Virus record (IMG/VR): IMGVR_UViG_3300048023_000188
Location: 1 to 44,324 of that record
Origin: a virus
Strand: one strand, 5' to 3'
Length of the DNA stretch: 44,324 nt
Position numbers and translations under genes: made by a program. Within the stretch, counting starts at the first letter, position 1. The number at the start of each line of letters is the position of its first letter. This document shows, piece by piece, positions 32,893 through 41,514 of this stretch. The notes below the pieces were generated by a model. That model saw only the letters and a program-made list of their open reading frames with translations. It was not told the DNA's origin and did no database searches.

Positions 32893-33950
32893 TCTTGTGC
32901 CTCTTTATATAAACTATTAATAAAATCTTTCAACTTACCTCTATCTAAGTCTGTGTCTATTTGTTCTACATAGTTACCTAAGAATGTAAGTGTATCTTCA
33001 CCTTGGTCTAATATATCTTCTCTAACTGAAGCTGTAATATCAGATGTATCTTCATCTATAATATTTAATTCATGTAGGTCTATTTCTGTATGTAAACGAT
33101 TAACATACTTGTCAAACTTTTCTTCATTGTTTTTATTGACTACAAATAGTTTAACAAATGATTTATTATATATTGATATATCTTCTTCGGCATAGTTTGT
33201 TTTCTTATCATCATAGTATATCTTCTTAAATATTGTGATAGGATTAGGTACTCTGGTCAATTCTCTTGTCTCAGTATCGAACACATGAAACCCTTTAGGA
33301 CATTCATAATCATTCCATGTTATTTGATACTGTGTGCCACAATAGAATATCTGGCCATCATCTGACTTTTTATGAAAATGACCAGAGATAACTTTTTCAA
33401 ATCTCTTAAATAAATTCTTTTCTAAACCATGGTCGTTATAATGACCTTTATGCATTTCAAAACCTTTTACTTCTAAATGCCCCATACATATCTGTGCTTG
33501 TGATTCAGAAATTGTTTTGATAGATTCATCATAGATATCATCACATATCCATGGCACTAATAATATAGGCAGTTTACCAAATGTAACTGTTTTAGGTTTC
33601 TCATATATCCAAGGTTCAAACTTACCATCAAATGTGGTAATCAATTGTTTCATTGCATTTACTTTGTTTGTGTTCTTATAATATGTGTCATGATTACCCA
33701 ATATAATATGAGTATCAATTTTCATATCCCACAATCTTTTCCAAAACTTCTCTTGAAAGTTATGTGCAATTTTATAATTAATAAATTTTCTTCTATCAAC
33801 AACATCACCTAAGTGAACTAGGTGTTTGATATTATTTTCCTTTAGATATGGAAAAAATAATTCATCATAAAATCTATTCTGATATTCCATAAAATGAGGA
33901 CTATCATTACGACAACCGAAATGGGTATCGTTCAAAAGTGCAATTTTCAT
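32889..33950 (-). CDS. 47: Recombination nuclease subunit gp47 (Mre11/SbcD-like)
   Basis: 353 aa (T4: 339). Metallophosphoesterase motifs are in order: NDTHFG at 7-12, HLGDVVDRR near 47, LGNHDTY near 84, MGHLEVKG near 155 and SGHFHKK near 190. It is the nuclease partner of gp46. Its last codons overlap the GTG of gp46, and it follows gp55 with a four-base gap. Confidence 0.96.
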   Translation of the reverse strand: MKIALLNDTHFGCRNDSPHFMEYQNRFYDELFFPYLKENNIKHLVHLGDVVDRRKFINYKIAHNFQEKFWKRLWDMKIDTHIILGNHDTYYKNTNKVNAMKQLITTFDGKFEPWIYEKPKTVTFGKLPILLVPWICDDIYDESIKTISESQAQICMGHLEVKGFEMHKGHYNDHGLEKNLFKRFEKVISGHFHKKSDDGQIFYCGTQYQITWNDYECPKGFHVFDTETRELTRVPNPITIFKKIYYDDKKTNYAEEDISIYNKSFVKLFVVNKNNEEKFDKYVNRLHTEIDLHELNIIDEDTSDITASVREDILDQGEDTLTFLGNYVEQIDTDLDRGKLKDFINSLYKEAQE

Positions 33951-33954
33951 ATTA

Positions 33955-34491
33955 TCATTCTATAAACTTATCTAGTTTACCTTTTCTTTTTCTAGTAGTT
34001 TTTTTCTTAATCACAGGTACATCATCAGTAGTAGCGTTTCTTTGTAAGAACTCACTAAACTGATTTCTAAATTGTCTATCTTCACCATCATTCAAAGTCA
34101 TATCATCATAGTTTCCTTCCATGATTAATCTATTCTTAATTGTAGTTTGTTTCTTTTCTTTTTGTATTCTACGAATAAATGCATAATAGATTATCTGTGT
34201 AAAGTATGCGAAAGGATTGTTTGATTTTTCAGGATTGAAATTGTCAAGATATTGCAAACAGTTTTCTATACCATCAGAAATCATATCATCTCTAAATGTA
34301 TAGTTAATAAAGTTTGGTCTGTAAGATAAGTGATTTGCAATCTTTAAAAAGCACTCACCTATATAGTTTGAAACAGGTGGTTTATCTTCACCTGATTCTT
34401 CAGCGTCCGTACAGAGTTTTCTATATTCGGTCATAGCCGCTAGAAACTCTTTATTGTTCACATAATGTTCTTTCTTTTTATCTGATTTCAT
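33955..34491 (-). CDS. 55: Late sigma factor gp55
   Basis: 178 aa from Met at 34491; three codons earlier another ATG (34500) lies inside the -10 box of the promoter. The region FRDDMISDGIENCLQYLDNFNP ... AYFTQIIYYAFIRRI is the sigma region 2-like core of T4 gp55 (185 aa), and the protein ends in a basic tail. It directs RNA polymerase to TATAAATA late promoters, several of which occur here. A perfect sigma70 promoter ends eight bases before the chosen ATG, so the transcript would be leaderless. Confidence 0.93.
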   Translation of the reverse strand: MKSDKKKEHYVNNKEFLAAMTEYRKLCTDAEESGEDKPPVSNYIGECFLKIANHLSYRPNFINYTFRDDMISDGIENCLQYLDNFNPEKSNNPFAYFTQIIYYAFIRRIQKEKKQTTIKNRLIMEGNYDDMTLNDGEDRQFRNQFSEFLQRNATTDDVPVIKKKTTRKRKGKLDKFIE

Positions 34492-34498
34492 GTTACTC

Positions 34499-34527
34499 AT
34501 TATATATCATTAGACAAGTAATGTCAA
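34499..34527 (-). promoter_or_regulatory. Consensus sigma70 promoter of gp55
   Basis: TTGACA (34522-34527), 17-base spacer, TATAAT (34499-34504). The -35 box overlaps the end of the last desaturase gene. The bases before it (ACCAGCA) repeat the arm of the gp45 inverted repeat. Confidence 0.9.
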
Positions 34528-35234
34528 TGCTGGTTTGATTTTATTAGTTTAATAAATGTATTTGCCCACACATATGGAAAAGGTATATGCCACTCTGCTG
34601 GATTTTCATGATGATATTTATGTTGTCCATCAGCAAATATAAGTGTAACCCATGTTTTGTTTTTTGCCTCTTCTGGATAATGACATGAAGCATTTACAAA
34701 GCCAGCGCCAATAATACTATACATTGCAGGAAATATATACAATGCATAAACTAAAATAGGACTTATCATCAATAGTGTTAAGAAATATAATGCATGTATT
34801 TTAAAGTAATGTTCATGTATGAATAAGTGTTCTTTATCTCTAAGTAAATCTTTTGCATATATCATACTTTTTTTACCTTCTTCTTTTGCAAAAAAATAAC
34901 CAAAGAATACTTTCCAATAACCCATATATGATGGTGAATGTGGGTCACCTTCTTTATCAACATATCTATGATGTTTTATGTGTGCAGATTTATATAATAT
35001 TGTTGAACCTGAACCTACTATTACAGCTGTACACACTAAAAAGTAATGCCAAAATTTATTTGTTTTAAATGCCCTGTGTACAAAGTATCTGTGTAATGCT
35101 ATAACTTGACCTACACAACCTAAAAAATGTCCTAGTATTAAACAAATTATCCATTGTTCTAATGTTAGAAAAAAGAAACTAGATATTAAACCTATCCATA
35201 ACAAGGCCCACAGTATTCTCATTTTTTTAATCAT
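34524..35234 (-). CDS. Membrane fatty-acid desaturase 4 (acyl-CoA/lipid type)
   Basis: 236 aa, about four membrane helices. The three His boxes are intact: HRYFVH (48-53), HIKHH (85-89) and HKYHH (205-209), matching the di-iron stearoyl-CoA/plant-type desaturase fold. It introduces a double bond in acyl chains, with electrons from a ferredoxin or cytochrome b5-like donor not seen here. It is last of four tandem, coupled desaturases (ATGA with the previous one) and is shorter than bacterial relatives (about 300 aa). Substrate unknown: host phospholipid or another lipid. Confidence 0.9.
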   Translation of the reverse strand: MIKKMRILWALLWIGLISSFFFLTLEQWIICLILGHFLGCVGQVIALHRYFVHRAFKTNKFWHYFLVCTAVIVGSGSTILYKSAHIKHHRYVDKEGDPHSPSYMGYWKVFFGYFFAKEEGKKSMIYAKDLLRDKEHLFIHEHYFKIHALYFLTLLMISPILVYALYIFPAMYSIIGAGFVNASCHYPEEAKNKTWVTLIFADGQHKYHHENPAEWHIPFPYVWANTFIKLIKSNQH

Positions 35235-35980
35235 TTTCTTATTAACTTAATCACATAATATGCTGAATCAATTTCATACCACTTAACACCATTGTTTATA
35301 GAAGTAGGATTTGCATGATGATTATTATGTAATGTTCCACAGTTTATAGGAAATATATTAATATTGACTGAGTTATCATTAGTATCAAAGTTTCTATATC
35401 CCCAACCTAGAGTATGACATAATACATTAGTAATACTTGATGTATGAAAACAAAATGTAGCAGGTATTAGTATCATGCAAAGTGTATAAAACGGACTAAT
35501 TAATAAACATGGTATCATAAACATGTAATATATTTTAAAACAATTTTCATATTGTATTCTAAAATGTTTGTTTTTTAATAATCTCTTTACTGTGTGGCCA
35601 CTTATCATATTATTTTTATATGTATTCCACCAGAACCATGTTTTCCAACCATCACTTGCTGGGTGTGAATCACCTTCTTTATCAGAATATCTATGATGTG
35701 TTATATGATTTGGCGCCCATGCTAAAGGTGGAGGTTGCATAGTAAATGTCGTACAATATAATAAAAATGTTTCTATTTTTTTATCTAATTCAAATGCTTT
35801 ATGAGAACAATATCTGTGTAAAAAAGTTTCTAATAATACTACAGCAAAAAAGAATGTAGAGATAAATATTATAAAATAATCTAAAGTTGTAAAGGTTCCC
35901 CAATAGTAATAAATACCTACAAATGTTGCAAGTTGCATAACTAATTGTGTTAGTAATAATTTAGACTGTTGATTTAACAT
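35231..35980 (-). CDS. Membrane fatty-acid desaturase 3
   Basis: 249 aa. His boxes HRYCSH (55-60), HITHH (92-96) and HNNHH (218-222) are complete, with helices around 10-50, 70-85 and 150-180. It diverges from its neighbours outside the boxes, and box 3 has Asn-Asn, so the four copies are not simple recent duplicates. It overlaps the previous desaturase by 20 bases and the next by ATGA. Position specificity cannot be read from the sequence. Confidence 0.9.
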   Translation of the reverse strand: MLNQQSKLLLTQLVMQLATFVGIYYYWGTFTTLDYFIIFISTFFFAVVLLETFLHRYCSHKAFELDKKIETFLLYCTTFTMQPPPLAWAPNHITHHRYSDKEGDSHPASDGWKTWFWWNTYKNNMISGHTVKRLLKNKHFRIQYENCFKIYYMFMIPCLLISPFYTLCMILIPATFCFHTSSITNVLCHTLGWGYRNFDTNDNSVNINIFPINCGTLHNNHHANPTSINNGVKWYEIDSAYYVIKLIRK

Positions 35981-36740
35981 CTTCGCCTGTTTTTTTCAAA
36001 AATAAATGTTCTATAAACCATGCAGGTGGGTCTAGTTCCCACCATTTATGACCATGTCTGTAATCTTTAGATACTGTATGATGATAATTATGCCAACCCT
36101 CACCCCAGCTAATTAATGAAGTTAATGGACTATTAACAGCAGTACAATCTTTTCTAGGTGTAATAACGACATATCCAAAATGTTTACAATGGGGTATAAC
36201 ACCAAATGCCCCAGCGGCTTGATATACACAAGCTGCAGGAAAACTAAATGCAAATATACCTAACATTGGGTCTATTGCATATAAAACACCAATGTAAGTA
36301 AACAATAGTTTCCAATAGTGTTTAGTAATAAACATATAGTCTTTATCTTTTAAGATATCTTTTACCATTGTTTTAGGCACAGTTATAGGGTCATATAAAG
36401 TAAGCCATGCTCTTATATAACCTATTCTATCTGGTGATTGATTATCATCTACAGGATGTCCAGCGTATCTATGATGATATCTATGTTGTGCTGTCCATGA
36501 TAATGGACTACCAAATGCAGATATTATAGTTAAGTATTTTAATATCTTTTCTCTTATAATACCTGTTCTAAAACTTCTGTGGCACATAAATCTATGCATT
36601 GCAATGTTTGTACCAAATATATTTACAAATGCCCATGCGATTAAACCATATATGATATACTCTGGAAAGTAAATACATCCTAGTATAGCAATGATAGTAT
36701 TCAGTAATGCCAATAATTGTATTAATCTTGCATGTTTCAT
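35961..36740 (-). CDS. Membrane fatty-acid desaturase 2
   Basis: 259 aa from the ATG at 36740, which overlaps the previous stop as ATGA; the ORF extends three codons to a GTG that is less likely. His boxes are HRFMCH (49-54), HRYHH (86-90) and HNYHH (217-221), with GEGWHNYHH as in acyl-CoA/acyl-lipid delta-9 desaturases. This copy is the closest to the canonical type. Confidence 0.92.
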   Translation of the reverse strand: MKHARLIQLLALLNTIIAILGCIYFPEYIIYGLIAWAFVNIFGTNIAMHRFMCHRSFRTGIIREKILKYLTIISAFGSPLSWTAQHRYHHRYAGHPVDDNQSPDRIGYIRAWLTLYDPITVPKTMVKDILKDKDYMFITKHYWKLLFTYIGVLYAIDPMLGIFAFSFPAACVYQAAGAFGVIPHCKHFGYVVITPRKDCTAVNSPLTSLISWGEGWHNYHHTVSKDYRHGHKWWELDPPAWFIEHLFLKKTGEDVKSTV

Positions 36741-37429
36741 TTTGTCCACCCTAGTTTATTTATAACCCAAACACATGGGTCAAACCAACAATGTTTTAGT
36801 TGTGGGTCGATATGATGTTGTCTATGAAATGATTCTGAAAATGCAACAGGATACATATACGGAACATCTCTAACTTCACCTATATGACACATAATTCCTG
36901 TTACTGCCATTACCCAAAATGTAGTCATGCCTACAGCAGTTGCCCATGATAAAAACCATTCAATAGGTAATATCATAAACAATATAAAATTAAGTAAGTA
37001 TGCTAAAACTGTTTCATTTTTTGTTAACCACATTTGCCACTTGTTTCTTAATCTCTTAGACGCTAATTTAATATTAGCCTCATGTTCATGAGTTCTAAAT
37101 ATAATTCTAAACCAATTGACATACTTAGGACTATGTGGGTCTTTTTCTGTATCAGAGTTCTTGTGATGATTATGGTGCCATGCACAATATGATATTGGCG
37201 TACCAATCAATGCAGTTAGAGATACTACACTCATTATGTTTTGAAACCATACAGGTGGATTCCATAAGTCATGTGTTGCCCACCTGTGAGTAAACATACT
37301 CATTGTAAACTCTAGTAAAAACCAAAATAAAATATAAGTAAAAAACAGTTGTGTCCATGAAAGAACAACAAAAGAATATACTGCTAATGCAAAATAAAAT
37401 ATGTATAAAATACTAAGTGCTAATCTCAT
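36737..37429 (-). CDS. Membrane fatty-acid desaturase 1
   Basis: 230 aa from the ATG at 37429; the longer start is TTG. His boxes are HRWATH (48-53), HHNHH (85-89) and HRQHH (202-206). It begins the four-gene desaturase unit. A TATAAATA-like box with one mismatch lies 27 bases before the ATG. The box 3 context (ESFHRQHH) differs from the canonical WHNYHH, so its substrate may differ. Confidence 0.9.
   Translation of the reverse strand: MRLALSILYIFYFALAVYSFVVLSWTQLFFTYILFWFLLEFTMSMFTHRWATHDLWNPPVWFQNIMSVVSLTALIGTPISYCAWHHNHHKNSDTEKDPHSPKYVNWFRIIFRTHEHEANIKLASKRLRNKWQMWLTKNETVLAYLLNFILFMILPIEWFLSWATAVGMTTFWVMAVTGIMCHIGEVRDVPYMYPVAFSESFHRQHHIDPQLKHCWFDPCVWVINKLGWTK
36757..36764 (-). promoter_or_regulatory. 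Late promoter candidate before desaturase 2
   Basis: Exact TATAAATA inside the end of desaturase 1, about 17 bases before the ATG of desaturase 2 and followed by AGGGTGG. It may be coding coincidence (ATA-AAT-AAA codons). Confidence 0.35.
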
Positions 37430-37455
37430 TTTCAACCACGCTTGACATTGTTCTC

Positions 37456-37463
37456 TATTTATG
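37456..37463 (-). promoter_or_regulatory. Late-type promoter CATAAATA before the desaturase unit
   Basis: Seven of eight bases of the late octamer (first T replaced by C), 27 bases upstream of desaturase 1 in the only gap (37430-37501) before the cluster. No sigma70 promoter was seen on the minus strand here. Confidence 0.45.
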
Positions 37464-37501
37464 TTATTTTAGCTGTGTTCTCCTCCCGAGGGTCAGAGTA
37501 G

Positions 37502-37909
37502 CTAGTGTTTAGTGCTATCATCTATACTATCAAAGATTTCATTTAACTTCTTAGATGTATCATCATCAAGCTGTTCTTGGTTATAAGAATCTTGATTGTG
37601 TTCAGTCATGGTTGCTCTATCATATCCAGCAGAGACATTTATATATGAGTTAGTCATAGCTGAACCAGCAGTTGTTATAGTCATTATCTTATCTTTAGGT
37701 ATAGATATAACAGTATCATCAGAATATGAAGTCCACTTTATAAGGGCAACATAATCTTTCATACCCATTTCTTCCATAGCAGGAACATACTTCACTTGCA
37801 AAGGTTTATCAATTTTAACAAGCGGTGATTTCTCATCTAATAATCTTTCTGGTATCGTACAAACGATATCATCACCATTTACTAGTTTAATTATTTTAAT
37901 AGCTTCCAT
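37502..37909 (-). CDS. Sm-like (LSm-type) small protein, copy 2
   Basis: 135 aa. The first 75 residues (IIKLVNGDDIVCTIPE, VKIDKPLQVKY, TVISIPKDKIMTI) parallel copy 1 at 19587: G-(D/E)-D-x-(I/V), L/I-x-KP, then a strand near a D/K turn. The C-terminal 50 residues are acidic and Gln/Asn-rich, probably disordered. It follows uvsW by 11 bases, with AAAGGAGAATGACATGG as ribosome site and start. RNA-binding Sm-type ring is the inference. Confidence 0.65.
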   Translation of the reverse strand: MEAIKIIKLVNGDDIVCTIPERLLDEKSPLVKIDKPLQVKYVPAMEEMGMKDYVALIKWTSYSDDTVISIPKDKIMTITTAGSAMTNSYINVSAGYDRATMTEHNQDSYNQEQLDDDTSKKLNEIFDSIDDSTKH

Positions 37910-37920
37910 GTCATTCTCCT

Positions 37921-39387
37921 TTATAGTTCGACATTGTGTATACTATAATCAAATCCTTCTTCATTGTATATATTTATCCTTTCTCTGAAGTGTGAAAGTG
38001 TATAGTTTTCTTCCTCTTGATACGACAAATCATCTGATATATCATAAAGATTTGCAGTTGAATTATCATCTTTTAATCTAAGACCACGACCAATAGACTG
38101 TAAGTTTCTTATTCTAGATTTACTTGGACTACTGAATACTATATTGTGTAGATTACGAATATTTATACCTGTACTAAATGTACCATAACTTGCTATTATT
38201 ATTGCATTATTAGACTTCTCTGTCAAGGCTCTAATCTTCTCTCTTTCCTCTGTTTCTACACCACCATAAACAAAGAATACTTGTTTGTCTTTATTCTTTT
38301 CTTCTATCAGTTGTTTTAATATCATACCATGTTTTTCTACATATTGAAACAGGCAGAGCGAATTCCCTTTTAGTCCTAAACACAAGTTTCTAATGTAGTT
38401 ATTCCGTTTTGTGTTTGATACAAGAAAGTCCATTTCTTCTTGATATGTTTTACCTCTTAAAAAGTCTATTGACATCTTCTCATGTTTTAAAACTAGGCAA
38501 TGTATTTTAAGTTTTGCTAAATGTTCTTTTTCTTGTAACTCTGTTGTTGATACTATTTTGTTTACAGCACCAAATAATCCTTCTAAAACTAACTTATGTG
38601 TTTTACTATCATCTAAAGTACCTGTAAGACCTACTCTATATTTACAGTCTTTCAATGTTGCCATAATTTTAGTCAATGATACTGCCTTAAATAGATGTGC
38701 CTCATCACCTATAACCATACCATATTGTTCAAACCATTTTTTATCTTGTTTATAGATAGATTGCCATGTACTAATAACTATTCTTTTAGTTGTATCTTTT
38801 TCATGTCCTTGATATATCTTATGCACATTTCTTGCACTATTATATCCATAGTCAGCAAAATCTTTAGTTAATTGTTCTACTAGAGAAGTAGTCGGTACTA
38901 CTATAAGAATCTTATTGTTTTTTTCTTCTTTCAGGCGTATCAGATTAAAGCGAACCATCAGATATATTATCAGAGATTTACCCGAAGCTGTAGGCGATAA
39001 CATTAAACACCTTGATTTCACCATAGAGTAAATAAACGCCGATTTCTGGTAGTCTCTTACTTCAAAAGGTATCTTTAGTTTCTTGATGAAAGAATCTACG
39101 AGTTTATCATCTACAACAGCATCCTTTATGTCTGTTCTGTCTACTACTTGAACATCATTCTCTTGGCACCAATTAAGTAAGTATGGATATAGACCTGTAT
39201 AGATTTGACCATTAGTATAAGAAAACAGGCGAATTTTTCCATCCCACCTTCTACTTCTTACAGAGGGCATAAACTTTGCACCAGGCACTTCAAATGTAAA
39301 GTGAGAACCTAAGTCTCTACGAACATCTTCATCAGCATCCACTACTAAGTGTACTTCATCTTTCTTTGTTAATATAATGTTTCTCAT
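37921..39387 (-). CDS. uvsW: UvsW helicase
   Basis: 488 aa (T4: 503). The start was set at the ATG overlapping the oxygenase stop (ATGA); the longer ORF begins with TTG. Superfamily 2 motifs are present: SPTASGKSLI near residue 132, VPTTSLVEQL near 162, GDEAH near 226, GLTGTLDD near 256 and QSIGRGLRLKDD near 443. It unwinds branched DNA and R-loops and, in T4, turns off origin replication late in infection. Confidence 0.95.
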   Translation of the reverse strand: MRNIILTKKDEVHLVVDADEDVRRDLGSHFTFEVPGAKFMPSVRSRRWDGKIRLFSYTNGQIYTGLYPYLLNWCQENDVQVVDRTDIKDAVVDDKLVDSFIKKLKIPFEVRDYQKSAFIYSMVKSRCLMLSPTASGKSLIIYLMVRFNLIRLKEEKNNKILIVVPTTSLVEQLTKDFADYGYNSARNVHKIYQGHEKDTTKRIVISTWQSIYKQDKKWFEQYGMVIGDEAHLFKAVSLTKIMATLKDCKYRVGLTGTLDDSKTHKLVLEGLFGAVNKIVSTTELQEKEHLAKLKIHCLVLKHEKMSIDFLRGKTYQEEMDFLVSNTKRNNYIRNLCLGLKGNSLCLFQYVEKHGMILKQLIEEKNKDKQVFFVYGGVETEEREKIRALTEKSNNAIIIASYGTFSTGINIRNLHNIVFSSPSKSRIRNLQSIGRGLRLKDDNSTANLYDISDDLSYQEEENYTLSHFRERINIYNEEGFDYSIHNVEL

Positions 39388-39938
39388 ACCCAAGGTTTTC
39401 CTAGTACCCAACCGACTAATGATTTTCTTATACCTTTAGTTACAGGTGTTACTCTATGCCATAAAAACGAAGGAAAGAAGATAATATCACCAACATTTAA
39501 ATCAGTAAATTGATGTAGTATATCTTCATTTTTTGGATTACAATTTGCACACTCTAATGTTCCACCTTCATAATCTTTATTTAATATAACAGAAAAAGAG
39601 ATTTTTCTTATTAGACCATCATCATAGGGTTTACTATGTGAATCTATATGCCATTGATAGTGGTCATCTACATTGTATACTGAGTATTGCATTGGTTCTA
39701 ATTTTTGTATTTGAAACTTCCAACCAGTCTTTAAGTTTATTTGAATAGTTTTACTGATAAGAAGTTTATGTAATTGTTCATCATTTATCCAAGATACTTT
39801 ACTACTTCTATTTTTATTATCACCATCTTGTATTTTAGATTGTTCAAGCTTTTTAGATTCACCAATCTGAATTATTTTGTTACACTCATCATGTGTAAGT
39901 GCATTAGGATATAACATGACATCATTAGTTAAATACAT
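39384..39938 (-). CDS. 2OG-Fe(II) oxygenase (prolyl-4-hydroxylase-like)
   Basis: 184 aa from the ATG at 39938, one base into the uvsY stop (TAATG). HIDSH near residue 100 provides the H-x-D iron ligands, FLWHRVTPV near 160 the second His, and IRKSLVGW near 172 the 2OG-binding basic residue. The strand GGTLEC sits between them. It matches the phage P4Hc-type hydroxylases common in marine T4-like phages. Substrate unknown, possibly a phage or host protein. Confidence 0.88.
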   Translation of the reverse strand: MYLTNDVMLYPNALTHDECNKIIQIGESKKLEQSKIQDGDNKNRSSKVSWINDEQLHKLLISKTIQINLKTGWKFQIQKLEPMQYSVYNVDDHYQWHIDSHSKPYDDGLIRKISFSVILNKDYEGGTLECANCNPKNEDILHQFTDLNVGDIIFFPSFLWHRVTPVTKGIRKSLVGWVLGKPWV

Positions 39939-40366
39939 TAGATAGCACCAGAAGTAAACTTTCTCCATTCAATAGAGTTTCTTATTTGCCAATCTCTACT
40001 ACTAATAGTTTTTAAAGTTCTATCTAAGTAATTAACGACAGTTTCTAAGTAGTCTATCTTTTGTCTTGATTTGATTAGTTCTTCATCAGATTCTAGATAT
40101 TTGTCTACATCTGATTTCATAATTTTTAGATTGAAAGGTTTTTCTTGATATACTTTAGGACTTGCCTTACCTGTATAGTATTCCCATTTAACTCTTTTAA
40201 GTATCTTGTAATCAGATTCAGCTCTGGTCAATAACAGTTTAAAGTTGTTGTAATGTTTAAGATACTTGTTATGTAACTGAGGTGTCTTTAGAGATTCTAA
40301 GTCAAGTTCAGATTCATTTATTTTTAGGTCTTTATCGACCTGCTCTTGTAGTTCTTCTAATGTCAT
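39938..40366 (-). CDS. uvsY: UvsY recombination mediator
   Basis: 142 aa (T4: 137). It has MTLEELQEQVDKDLKI at the start, matching T4 UvsY MRLEDLQEELKKD, and a helical, basic body with YYTGKASP aligned to T4 YYSGRGD. It loads UvsX on gp32-coated ssDNA. It lies beside uvsW, as in T4, though uvsX is more than 24 kb away. Confidence 0.92.
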   Translation of the reverse strand: MTLEELQEQVDKDLKINESELDLESLKTPQLHNKYLKHYNNFKLLLTRAESDYKILKRVKWEYYTGKASPKVYQEKPFNLKIMKSDVDKYLESDEELIKSRQKIDYLETVVNYLDRTLKTISSRDWQIRNSIEWRKFTSGAI

Positions 40367-40395
40367 AATAAAATCACCGGTTAATTATATAAATT

Positions 40396-40413
40396 CTAAC
40401 TATATTTAGTTAG
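40396..40413. repeat. 7-bp inverted repeat between gp19-like gene and uvsY
   Basis: CTAACTA (40396-40402) and TAGTTAG (40407-40413) around a 4-base loop in the 50-base gap 40367-40416. It is AT-rich with no U-run, so a weak hairpin. The rest of the gap shows no promoter match. Confidence 0.35.
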
Positions 40414-40416
40414 ATG

Positions 40417-41043
40417 TTAAGTAGTAGTTTCAGTAGTTGTAGCACTTCCTACAGTTGCAAATTCATATATTTGATAACTAAATGATACATCACCTATAAG
40501 ATATGAAGTATCGCCAGCCTGTTGGTCATATGATAAACCAGATAATGAAGTGGGATATAAGTCTCTAAATCTAACCTCTAATATAGGATTATTCTTACTT
40601 GACAATATAGTTAATGTAGCGTCTGAGTATTGAGCGCCAACATCAAAACCTACATCATCTACTTTACCTGATTCTCTACTATTTGCAGTTGCATTACTTG
40701 TGGGAAATCTATCTTTACCGGCATTAATAAAAGTTTCAAATTGTTCATGACTTCTAGGAAATCCTAGACCTGTTAACCAACCATGTATCTCACGATAGTT
40801 CTCTAAATTTTCATCTACAAGAAATGATACATTTAAACTTGCATAAGATAATTTATCACCAGGTATTGGTATGTCTTTTAGTGATGTTGATTGTGAAGTT
40901 TCACCTAAAGTAATGCCAGGTATGTTTACAGATGTACAGAAAAATTCTACTTTAGGCAGTTTAGTAATATTAAACTTAAACTGTGTAGCAGCTGCGTAAT
41001 CTAACTTAGTTGGTTGTCTAGTAAGTGAATTTAGTTCTGTCAT
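40417..41043 (-). CDS. Tail-tube-fold structural protein (gp19/gp54-like)
   Basis: 208 aa. FKFNITKLPKVEFFCTSVNIPG, then GDKLSYASLNVSFLVDENL ... IHGWL, and a C-terminal strand pair LIGDVSFSYQIYEF follow the pattern of T4 gp19 (VAGDRTFDDWTVTVMND, FEVTLALDYWE). The same fold occurs in gp54 and gp48, so tube, initiator or hub-adjacent protein cannot be separated. It is longer than gp19 (163 aa). It overlaps the next gene upstream by ATGA. Confidence 0.7.
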   Translation of the reverse strand: MTELNSLTRQPTKLDYAAATQFKFNITKLPKVEFFCTSVNIPGITLGETSQSTSLKDIPIPGDKLSYASLNVSFLVDENLENYREIHGWLTGLGFPRSHEQFETFINAGKDRFPTSNATANSRESGKVDDVGFDVGAQYSDATLTILSSKNNPILEVRFRDLYPTSLSGLSYDQQAGDTSYLIGDVSFSYQIYEFATVGSATTTETTT

Positions 41044-41510
41044 GGTGTAACATCTATTGTAAACAAACCTTTGATTTCATCATAATCAATAGTAGAATTT
41101 CCTATAAAAGAATTGTCATCATTAGACCATGTTAAATGTAAATCTAATGAACCTATTTGTTGTTCATTATCATCACTAGATGTTTGACCACTTTGTGATA
41201 CACTTCTTCCCTTTCTTGTGCCAGATTCTTCGTAATAATAAAAATATTCTTTTTGTCCTTCATTGTTTAGAACCAAATAATGTTTAATTCCACTAGTATC
41301 ATCGCCATCTATATTGTAAACAGGCTGTTTAGTGCCTACATTAAGTATATCAAAAACCAATATAGGTATTACTGTACCTATTTCATTCCCAAGTATTGTA
41401 ACACCATCATCAAACACCAATTTTCTTGAATATAAAAGAATGTATTTATTTACAGGGCCTTGATAACTATCAAATTCTTCTAATGCTTTATCTGTAATTG
41501 TAATTGCCAT
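41040..41510 (-). CDS. Unrecognised late protein, possibly structural
   Basis: 156 aa from MAITITDKALEEF at 41510; the longer ORF start lies in the preceding gene, upstream of the promoter. It is acidic and beta-rich with a Ser/Gln-rich loop (SVSQSGQTSSDDNEQQ). No membrane or catalytic motif. TATAAATAGTA ends five bases before the ATG, so the mRNA may be leaderless. Coupling to the tail-tube-like gene suggests a virion protein. Confidence 0.7.
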   Translation of the reverse strand: MAITITDKALEEFDSYQGPVNKYILLYSRKLVFDDGVTILGNEIGTVIPILVFDILNVGTKQPVYNIDGDDTSGIKHYLVLNNEGQKEYFYYYEESGTRKGRSVSQSGQTSSDDNEQQIGSLDLHLTWSNDDNSFIGNSTIDYDEIKGLFTIDVTP

Positions 41511-41514
41511 AGTA

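Noticed and set aside
37442-37470. Plus-strand TTGACA with a weak -10 near the desaturase cluster
   Set aside because: The -10 match is poor and there is no plus-strand gene to serve; an antisense RNA cannot be supported.
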